Below the pieces are notes generated by a model. That model searched no databases, was not told where the DNA came from, and worked only from the letters and a program-made list of their open reading frames with translations. DNA of 17,068 nucleotides from CAYFMH01 sp964344775. GTDB taxonomy: Bacteria; Patescibacteriota; Gracilibacteria; UBA4473. Each line of letters starts with the position of its first letter. Positions within the stretch are counted from its first letter, which is position 1. The position numbers were made by a program, and so were the translations under genes. Below are positions 6,520-12,985 of the stretch, in pieces. The stretch spans positions 1-17,068 of the forward strand of contig CAYFOO010000028.1 in assembly GCA_964344775.1 (NCBI GenBank), written 5' to 3'.

Positions 6520-6729
6520 TTATGGCAACGGCAAAACGGAAGCAACTGAAGTACTAAAACCATCCGCTGCATCAGAAACAGCTAATTCGGGAGGACAAGC
6601 AAGTCCATTGAGAAGAACTTCTGCTCCAAAAACAACCAAACAAAGCCCAATCCCAAAATTAAGCAAACTTTTGCCCCAACTTCCCTCGCTTCTGGATTCT
6701 AGGTTTCTCATTGCAAAAATAATACTCAT
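6520..6729 (-). pseudogene. Small frame, possibly a degraded CaCA exchanger fragment
   Basis: A 69-residue frame starting MSIIFAMRN with one hydrophobic segment, LLNFGIGLCLVVFGAEVLLNG, ending 13 bases from the IS30 element. Its stretch GIGLCLVVFGAEVLLNG then VSDA and G-F-S/T resembles the segment before and into an alpha repeat of sodium/calcium exchangers (pattern GLxLLVxGAExLVxGA...VSxxVIGLT), but the following GTSLPE is lost. This is weak, by-eye similarity. It may be a decayed gene end, a small membrane protein, or a chance frame. It lies beyond the terminator of the surface-protein gene and has no clear ribosome site. Confidence 0.3.
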
Positions 6730-6759
6730 TTTTACAAAAATGTCAATACCTGTGTAAAC

Positions 6760-6786
6760 AAAAAAAGCAGAGAATTTCTTCTCTGC
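6760..6786 (-). terminator. Intrinsic terminator of the surface protein gene
   Basis: On the minus strand an 8-bp stem GCAGAGAA/TTCTCTGC with a four-base loop GAAA is followed by seven T residues. It begins 35 bases after the stop codon of the 6822-9014 gene. Confidence 0.92.
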
Positions 6787-6821
6787 CCTCTTTGTTTAAT
6801 TCTATTTTCAGACTCTTTCTA

Positions 6822-9014
6822 TTAAGCAACTGTCAGCGTGAAATTGATCGTATAAGCATCAGCTGGTTGTCCTGCTGGAACTACTTGGCTCAAGCTAACA
6901 CCCTGAAGCCTGTAAATTCTATAGGCTGCAGAAGTAGTAGAAGTTATTAAAGTACTATCTGCCGGTGTCCCTTGATCAAAAGGCACCGCTGCTGGCAAAT
7001 TCAAGCCTGCAATAGCCGGACCAGAAGTATCCTCAGAATCAAATGCTCCAGTCGTAAAGTTCAAAGTCACTTGTGCCAAACTCCCTCCTGATGGATCAAT
7101 GGTAAACTGACCAGCCCCAGCGGCAGGATCATTGAAATCCATATTGTAACGACAATCATCAACTACAACTTCTGTCTGATTAGCAAGACATGGACTATCC
7201 CCTGCATCAGTAGCACCAATCCATTCTGCACTTGCATGACCATCTGTAGGGGCAATAGTCAGAGACCAACTCTGGGTTGCAGTAGGATTGTAAATATAGA
7301 TTTGCTCAGAAGCTGTCCCCAAAGTTCCAGTAGAGGTATCATCCACAAACGCTGTCGTAATAGCCGTCATCGCGGTAGTTGGAGACCCCACTGTGGCAGC
7401 AGTCGCATCCACAATGTCCACATCCAAATCCCCATCCCCAACCGTCATAGTTAGATTAGCACTCGTTGTGTTTGTTGGATTTGCATCTGCCCAAATCGTA
7501 GCATGGTAAGTATGGATAATAGTAGTAGTTCCTGATATGATATAACATTCTTCAGGGAAACTTACATTTGTTGGTGCATCTGGATCATCACAAACAGTTG
7601 TCACCTCCACCCAATTACTCCCATTCACACTGTAAAGTGGCTGTCCAGCAGCCGAGGGCAATTCAAGTCTAACAAGATTATTGAAAAGCAAGAATCTCCC
7701 ACTATCACCGAAAGAAACTGCATTTCCATCAAGCACCCATCCTCCAGAAGTTGTCGTAGAACCAGTCACATCTGTCGGTGGATCAATAGTTGTATCCCAT
7801 CCATCATCTGAATACACCTTCGTTCCATCCGGAATAGTAACCTGCAAATTGTCAGCAGAATTTCGAAGAGTAATATCTTCTCCCGTATCCCCTGAATTCA
7901 AAGTTACTTCATCAGCAGTTGTCTGAAGATCTCCTCCAGAAAGAGCATCCAAAGCCGCCTTAATTGTTAATGCTTGCCCAGTCACGGTTGTACCATTCGC
8001 CACTCCCGTATTCGCTCCTCCACTCAAATCAAGCTGATCAGTAGCCCCAAAAATAAGATTTGTAACCCCATTAGCAAGAGTCACACTTCCTCCTCCAGCA
8101 GAACCTCCTTCTGAACCAGGATCATAATTTCCCATTCCAGAATGATCATCAGAAGCAGCAGCTCCATACGCATGAACCGCCCCACTGGACTCAGCACTTC
8201 CAGTCGTAGTCCCCGCAGAAGCTACTGGAGTCACCTCAAATTTGAGATACATACCATCATCAGCCCCACTCAATACATACGTTGAAGTGGTAGTTCCAGT
8301 CGCACTATAACCTGTAAACTCGTCCGACGACCTCAGCCATCGAAAGGTCGACGTTCCTTCTGCATCTCCATCACTATCAAAATAAGAATAGTGCCCCGTT
8401 AAGGTTTCTCCATTCACTGGAAACCCCGTAATCGCCACATTATTTGCCACTGGTGCAGCATTTGCAAGTGGTGTTGGCGTCCAACTAGTTCGTGCCCAAG
8501 AAGTAGTTTTATCTGCTTGTTCATCTGTATAAGTATTAGAAACTGAATTCTCTAACATATAATCCCCAAAAGCAATGGCTCCAAAATTTTCACCCCAGGC
8601 GACCCCCTGAAAGTATCCATCTATATCGATAACCACCCCACTATCCGGATCGCTGTCCCAGGCCCCAAAATGGATCCACCCAACATGCTCTGACCAAGCC
8701 TTTCCATCAAGGACTCCTTCTCCTCCGGTGTCAGAGACGGTAACTCCTCCTCCATCTGGAGCCATCTCAATCCAACCGAAGTTTTCTGACCACATTTTAC
8801 CAGTGATCGTAGTAGAAGACACATTAACACCTACATCAGTACTACCACCATCTAGCGGGGCCAAATCGACCCAAGCACCAGTAGTGTTATCTTCTGCGTA
8901 TTTTTGATTACCTACGATATTCGTAAGTGCAAAAGACGTATCAGGAAATAAAGAAAACGACATCGCCACAAGAGCCATTGTGGCGACCGCTGAGTGAAAT
9001 TTTGCTTTTTTCAT
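6822..9014 (-). CDS. Secreted surface protein with W-S-E-N-x-G-W-I modules
   Basis: A 730-residue exported protein with a classical signal peptide (MKKAK, then a hydrophobic core, likely cut after Ala29 of SFA). Residues about 46-150 hold about three modules built on AWVDLAP, MWSENFGWIEMAP, AWSEHVGWIHFG and AWGENFGAIAFGDY. Residues 185-282 look like an Ig-like fold (NGETLTGHYSYFDSDGD, STFRWLRSS, YLKFEVTPVA). A Ser/Gly-rich linker (285-310) leads to a Thr/Ser/Asp-rich beta region to the C-terminus. Two cysteine pairs (475/490 and 609/621) may form disulfides. There is no LPXTG motif or C-terminal membrane anchor. The low-Lys composition fits an extracellular role in adhesion or an outer layer, but no function is proven. 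The gene has its own terminator at 6760-6786 and a likely promoter near 9107. Confidence 0.85.
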   Translation of the reverse strand: MKKAKFHSAVATMALVAMSFSLFPDTSFALTNIVGNQKYAEDNTTGAWVDLAPLDGGSTDVGVNVSSTTITGKMWSENFGWIEMAPDGGGVTVSDTGGEGVLDGKAWSEHVGWIHFGAWDSDPDSGVVIDIDGYFQGVAWGENFGAIAFGDYMLENSVSNTYTDEQADKTTSWARTSWTPTPLANAAPVANNVAITGFPVNGETLTGHYSYFDSDGDAEGTSTFRWLRSSDEFTGYSATGTTTSTYVLSGADDGMYLKFEVTPVASAGTTTGSAESSGAVHAYGAAASDDHSGMGNYDPGSEGGSAGGGSVTLANGVTNLIFGATDQLDLSGGANTGVANGTTVTGQALTIKAALDALSGGDLQTTADEVTLNSGDTGEDITLRNSADNLQVTIPDGTKVYSDDGWDTTIDPPTDVTGSTTTSGGWVLDGNAVSFGDSGRFLLFNNLVRLELPSAAGQPLYSVNGSNWVEVTTVCDDPDAPTNVSFPEECYIISGTTTIIHTYHATIWADANPTNTTSANLTMTVGDGDLDVDIVDATAATVGSPTTAMTAITTAFVDDTSTGTLGTASEQIYIYNPTATQSWSLTIAPTDGHASAEWIGATDAGDSPCLANQTEVVVDDCRYNMDFNDPAAGAGQFTIDPSGGSLAQVTLNFTTGAFDSEDTSGPAIAGLNLPAAVPFDQGTPADSTLITSTTSAAYRIYRLQGVSLSQVVPAGQPADAYTINFTLTVA

Positions 9015-9106
9015 TGCAATTAGGGGTTTAAGAATTAGTTTTTGGGTTGCTTTTTTTCAAAGGTTCCCGATAAATTTCCTTATGACAGGAAACTCGTACA
9101 TGAGGA

Positions 9107-9112
9107 ATTATA
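9107..9112 (-). promoter_or_regulatory. Likely -10 element for the surface protein gene
   Basis: A perfect TATAAT on the minus strand lies in a very AT-rich tract, about 93 bases before the ATG. No convincing -35 hexamer is present 16-18 bases upstream. The untranslated leader holds a small hairpin, TTTCCT with AGGAAA (plus 9075-9092). The rest of 9015-9224 shows no gene. Confidence 0.45.
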
Positions 9113-9224
9113 TACACAAAATTTTTAAGAGGAAAATTTTTTTTACATTTTTTGGTGGCACAGAATTAAAAAAGTTTTATTTTTATAAAAAAAAGATAAT
9201 AAGAAAAATAATAAAATCATTTAA

Positions 9225-10121
9225 ATGATCAAGGAAATAATAGAAATTGACACCAAAAATTCAAACCGAAGAATTGATGCACTTTGTGGGGAGAAATTTC
9301 CAGAAATTTCACGAAATCAGTGGAAAATTTATGGGAAATTTATTTGCGGGGGAGTTGAAAAACCCGGAAAAACAAAAACTAAAATTGGAGAAAGTTGGCA
9401 GGTCATGTGTGAAAAAAAAGGTTTTGAGTCAAAAATAGTGGTTCCCTGGGACTACCCACTAAAAATAATAAAAGAATCGAAAACCTGGGTTGCTGTAGAA
9501 AAACCCTGCGGAATTTCTGTTCACCCCTCCTCTTCCGAAAAAACTAATGAAACCATTGTAAATGCTTTGTTATTCCATTTTAAAAGCAATTTATCTCAAA
9601 ATACATCTCGTCCTGGCCTAGTACATCGATTGGATAAAACTACTTCTGGCGTTCTTTTGGTAGCAAAAACAAATAAAACTCATAAATTTTTACAAGAAAA
9701 CTGGCATGAAGTAGAAAAAACCTATTTTGCAATCGTCCAAGGGGTTCCTCCCAAGAAAGGGAAAATAGAGGCAGGAATATTGCGTGACAAACGAGATCGA
9801 AAAAAAATGTCAGTTTCTAAAGAAGAAAAATCAAAAGAAGCCATTACTTATTTTGAGACTCTAGAATCAGATAAAAAATTGTCTCTTTTAAAAATAATAA
9901 TTCCTACTGGCCGCACACATCAAATCCGGGTACATCTAAGTGCTATTGGCTTTCCTATTCTAGGAGATGAAAAATATGGAGGCAAAAAAGCAGAAAGAGT
10001 TTTTCTTCACGCTACCTGCTTGAAATTTCCAGACCTGGACAACCAAAATAAATTTCAAGAAATTAAATCTCCATTACCTAGTGCTTTCAAAAAAATTTCC
10101 CCACTATCTACCAATGAGTAG
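9225..10121 (+). CDS. RluA-family pseudouridine synthase
   Basis: Converts specific uridines to pseudouridine in ribosomal (or transfer) RNA. The 298-residue protein has an N-terminal S4-like RNA-binding region (residues about 8-62, RRIDALCGEKFPEISRNQW) and then the catalytic domain: VAVEKPCGISVHP (89-101), GLVHRLDKTTSG with the catalytic Asp137 (131-142), KTYFAIVQG (165-173), PTGRTHQIRVHLSAIGFPILGDEKYGG split over 227-253. Order and length match RluD-like enzymes, but which uridines are modified cannot be told. ATG 9225 is the first start in frame; no Shine-Dalgarno is seen. It is divergent from the surface-protein gene. Confidence 0.93.
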   Translation: MIKEIIEIDTKNSNRRIDALCGEKFPEISRNQWKIYGKFICGGVEKPGKTKTKIGESWQVMCEKKGFESKIVVPWDYPLKIIKESKTWVAVEKPCGISVHPSSSEKTNETIVNALLFHFKSNLSQNTSRPGLVHRLDKTTSGVLLVAKTNKTHKFLQENWHEVEKTYFAIVQGVPPKKGKIEAGILRDKRDRKKMSVSKEEKSKEAITYFETLESDKKLSLLKIIIPTGRTHQIRVHLSAIGFPILGDEKYGGKKAERVFLHATCLKFPDLDNQNKFQEIKSPLPSAFKKISPLSTNE

Positions 10122-10134
10122 AAAGATAGAAAGT

Positions 10135-10162
10135 TTTACTTATTTTTACTGATAGATAAAAT
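10135..10162 (+). promoter_or_regulatory. Possible promoter before the exchanger gene
   Basis: TTTACT (10135-10140) and TAAAAT (10157-10162) with a 16-base spacer lie in the 87-base gap after the pseudouridine synthase gene. The match is moderate in an AT-rich stretch, so chance is possible. Confidence 0.3.
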
Positions 10163-10208
10163 TCAAAAAAATCTAAGCTCTAAAAACTGATAACTAAGAA
10201 CTAATTTC

Positions 10209-11159
10209 ATGGAAATCCTTATTCAATCTGCTATCTTCGTTATTAGTTTGTTTGTATTGATTAAATCAGCCGATTATTTCACCACATCAGCAGAAAAAAT
10301 AGGACTATTTTTTGGGATTCCTTCTTTTCTTGTGGGAGTAACAATCGTTGCCCTAGGAACTTCCTTGCCCGAACTCGTTTCTTCTATCATAGCCGCACAG
10401 GAAGGTTCTACAGAAATCGTAGCTGGGAATGTAATCGGTTCCAATATTGCTAACATATTTTTAATTATCGGGGTGGTGGCAATTATTGCAAAACGAATGG
10501 AAGTAACCTATGAACTCATCCACGTTGATTTACCACTACTGATTGGATCGGCCTTTTTGTTAGCTGCAACCGTTTGGGACGGGATTTTTACCTGGAAAGA
10601 AGGACTTCTCTGCATGGCAGGCATACTTCTTTATTTGTGTTATACCATCGTAAATACAAAAGAAGGCCACAAATGGTTAGATCTAAAAAGTCTTTTTAAG
10701 ACTAAAGCAAAACTTGGATGGCACACCCCAACAATCCTTGCGATTAGTGCGATTTTTATCTACCTCGGAGCAAAATACACGATCGATTCTATCATTAATT
10801 TATCCAACCTTCTAAATATTGGGAAAGAAATAATTGCTCTCAGTGCCGTAGCACTTGGAACGAGTTTACCAGAAATGATGGTCAGCATCAGTGCGGCAAA
10901 AAAAGGAAATGCCGAAATAGCAGTTGGAAACGTACTCGGATCAAATATTTTTAATTCCTTCGTGGTGATGGGAATCCCTTCTTTCATGGGAACACTTACT
11001 ATCCCTGCAGATATCCTCTCTTTCAGTCTTCCAATGATGCTGATGGCTACCATATTATATTTCTTCATCACCCAGGATAAACAAATCACCCGTTGGGAAG
11101 GCGGGATGCTAGTTATCTTCTATGTATTTTTTATTGGCAAATTATTTGATTTGCTGTAA
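10209..11159 (+). CDS. CaCA-family sodium/calcium exchanger-like membrane protein
   Basis: An integral membrane antiporter of 316 residues, probably exchanging Ca2+ for Na+ or H+. The two inverted alpha repeats that define the CaCA superfamily are clear: residues about 42-88 with VALGTSLPE (Glu55) and AGNVIGSNIANIF, and residues about 205-255 with VALGTSLPE (Glu222) and VGNVLGSNIFNSF. About ten hydrophobic segments surround them, with a short polar loop near 150-170 between halves, as in compact bacterial YrbG-like exchangers. The glutamates are the ion ligands in the family. Ion specificity is not readable. The next gene begins 27 bases after its stop, so the two may be cotranscribed. Confidence 0.92.
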   Translation: MEILIQSAIFVISLFVLIKSADYFTTSAEKIGLFFGIPSFLVGVTIVALGTSLPELVSSIIAAQEGSTEIVAGNVIGSNIANIFLIIGVVAIIAKRMEVTYELIHVDLPLLIGSAFLLAATVWDGIFTWKEGLLCMAGILLYLCYTIVNTKEGHKWLDLKSLFKTKAKLGWHTPTILAISAIFIYLGAKYTIDSIINLSNLLNIGKEIIALSAVALGTSLPEMMVSISAAKKGNAEIAVGNVLGSNIFNSFVVMGIPSFMGTLTIPADILSFSLPMMLMATILYFFITQDKQITRWEGGMLVIFYVFFIGKLFDLL

Positions 11160-11186
11160 ATGTAACTCAAAAATAAGAATCACCAA

Positions 11187-12128
11187 ATGAGTCCAAACTC
11201 AGTTGTTTCAAATAATATTTCTCAAAAAATCTTTTACAAAGAAAAGATTGCTAAAAAAGTTTTTCAATATAAGCAGACCCAGGCAGATATTACTTTACCT
11301 CAAATAATCTGGGATGCTTTTTTATTACCAAATAATTTGGAGCTTTTAGAAAAACAAAAAGATACGGTCTCACAAAAAGATCAATATATTTATGGATTAA
11401 AAATAGAAACACTAGTTATTCTTGAAAATCCAAAAAAATTAAAACCTCTTTCTCACATTACCAATCCCTTTCATATCAAAAATGAAGTGGTGGCTTTATT
11501 ACTTTTAGAAATACTTTTTGCTCTTAACAATAACACGTTTTCAAAAAAATATATCGAATCAAATGTTGTTTACTGGAGCTCATTAGCTGATCATTTTGGT
11601 TTCTGGAAATTTAGATATCTTCTGGAAGATATTATCTTTTCTATTACTAACCCAAAAGATTATCAACTCATTCTTTCTCTTTTTAAGGAAGGAGATAAAA
11701 AACACCAAAAATTATTCAAAGAAGTTATGGATATCCTTGATATTCAATTCAAAAAAGAAGGGATCAAAAACTTTGAAATTCTTTATCGAAAAAAAAATAT
11801 TTACGGTATTTATCAGAAGATGAAAATGAAAGGAAAAAACATTAACCATATGTACGATTTGTTTGGTTTTCGAATTCTTGTAAATACAACTTCAGAATGC
11901 TACAGAGTTTTAGAAATACTTCATTATCTGTGGCCTCATTATGAAGAATACTTTGCAGATTATATCAAAAAACCAAAACCAAATGGTTATAAAAGTATTC
12001 ATACTGTACTACAGGGCCTTCAGAAAAAAACTATAGAATTTCAAATTCGGACTCATGAAATGGATTACATTGCCAAATACGGCCCAGCCAGTCATGCCAC
12101 TTATAAAAAAAGTCTACGACAAAGGTAG
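11187..12128 (+). CDS. RelA/SpoT-type (p)ppGpp synthetase without a recognisable HD site
   Basis: Probably makes the alarmone (p)ppGpp from ATP and GTP or GDP. The C-terminal half (about 190-308) is a Rel/SpoT synthetase domain: FEILYRKKNIYGIYQKM (196-212), MYDLFGFRILV with Asp224, a DYIKKPKPNGYKSIHT block (258-272), EFQIRT with Glu284, and GPASHATYK (299-307). The N-terminal half keeps the end of the hydrolase fold (ADHFGFWKFRYLLEDIIFS, 134-152) but shows none of the HD and ED metal-binding motifs, so hydrolase activity is unlikely. TGS and ACT domains are absent. This resembles a trimmed, synthesis-only Rel. It is AT-rich and has no Shine-Dalgarno. Its last 15 bases overlap the convergent TrmB-like gene. 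Confidence 0.85.
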   Translation: MSPNSVVSNNISQKIFYKEKIAKKVFQYKQTQADITLPQIIWDAFLLPNNLELLEKQKDTVSQKDQYIYGLKIETLVILENPKKLKPLSHITNPFHIKNEVVALLLLEILFALNNNTFSKKYIESNVVYWSSLADHFGFWKFRYLLEDIIFSITNPKDYQLILSLFKEGDKKHQKLFKEVMDILDIQFKKEGIKNFEILYRKKNIYGIYQKMKMKGKNINHMYDLFGFRILVNTTSECYRVLEILHYLWPHYEEYFADYIKKPKPNGYKSIHTVLQGLQKKTIEFQIRTHEMDYIAKYGPASHATYKKSLRQR

Positions 12129-12917
12129 TAAGTCTTTTTTCCCATACTTTGCTCGTAATTTAACATTCTCTTCATGAAGAGCTGCCATTTGCCAACAAAG
12201 TTCAAAAACATCCCGCATACTTTCCGCGATAACTTTGCTCTGAACAATAATAGCCAACTCTTCTTCTATGGAAAAATATGCCACTTTATCGTCATAAATA
12301 TTTAGTTCTATATGAAACTTCAACATTTCTTCGGGCATAAGACGACTTATTCGAAGTTCTTGTTTGTCCTTTTTTTGCCTTGCTCGAGAAAGCTTGGAAT
12401 CTGGAAAAATTGCTCTAATCAAAATTCCTGCTGTTTTTCTTCGTTTGTAATATTTGGGAACGTAATCGGGGAACATTGTTTCAGTATCATCCACCGAAGC
12501 AATCGCCAAAATATCTGTTTTGGATGTTAAAGTGTCTTCATAGGCCGCAACAACCCCCTCTTTCCCCTCATAAAAAGCGATCTCTGGTTTAGTAAAAGAA
12601 GGATTGGTATAGCTTTCGAAATCGGGGATCGCTTTTTTAAAAATTTTTATACTATCTTCCAATTGCAATTTATCGCTTTCTAGCATTTTTAAAAGCTGTT
12701 GTGGCTGCTCAGGTGTAAAAAAATCTTTTTCTCGGGAAAACTTGCTTACAAATCCTCGGTCCAATAAGTTTATCAAAATCAGGGTTGTGTTATCACGAGA
12801 AAAATGAACCTCTTTCGAAATCGTTTTTACATCCTGTGTTCCCAGCCGCAAAGAGGCTAGATAAACTTTTGCCTCATTCGCATCGAGACCAATTTCTTTT
12901 AGAATATCTTGAAGCAT
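12114..12917 (-). CDS. TrmB-like transcriptional regulator
   Basis: A 267-residue cytoplasmic DNA-binding protein. Residues about 1-75 form a TrmB-type winged helix (MLQDILKEIGLDANEAKVYLASLRLG, then ISKEVHFSRDNTTLILINLLDRGFV). A helical linker (about 77-100) follows, then an alpha/beta domain (about 105-250, KPEIAFYEGKEGVVAAYEDTL, DILAIASVDDT, VAYFSIEEELAIIVQSK) of the kind that follows such winged helices in bacterial and archaeal regulators. The ligand and targets cannot be told. It lies 68 bases after the PLP-enzyme gene on the same strand, with no clear terminator between, and overlaps the Rel gene tail to tail by 15 bases. Confidence 0.85.
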   Translation of the reverse strand: MLQDILKEIGLDANEAKVYLASLRLGTQDVKTISKEVHFSRDNTTLILINLLDRGFVSKFSREKDFFTPEQPQQLLKMLESDKLQLEDSIKIFKKAIPDFESYTNPSFTKPEIAFYEGKEGVVAAYEDTLTSKTDILAIASVDDTETMFPDYVPKYYKRRKTAGILIRAIFPDSKLSRARQKKDKQELRISRLMPEEMLKFHIELNIYDDKVAYFSIEEELAIIVQSKVIAESMRDVFELCWQMAALHEENVKLRAKYGKKDLLPLS

Positions 12918-12985
12918 TTTCTGTAAAAAGTTTTTAGCCCTTTTCTAGATGCTTCATACGCTTTTTCTGTTTTTGTGCAAGTGTT

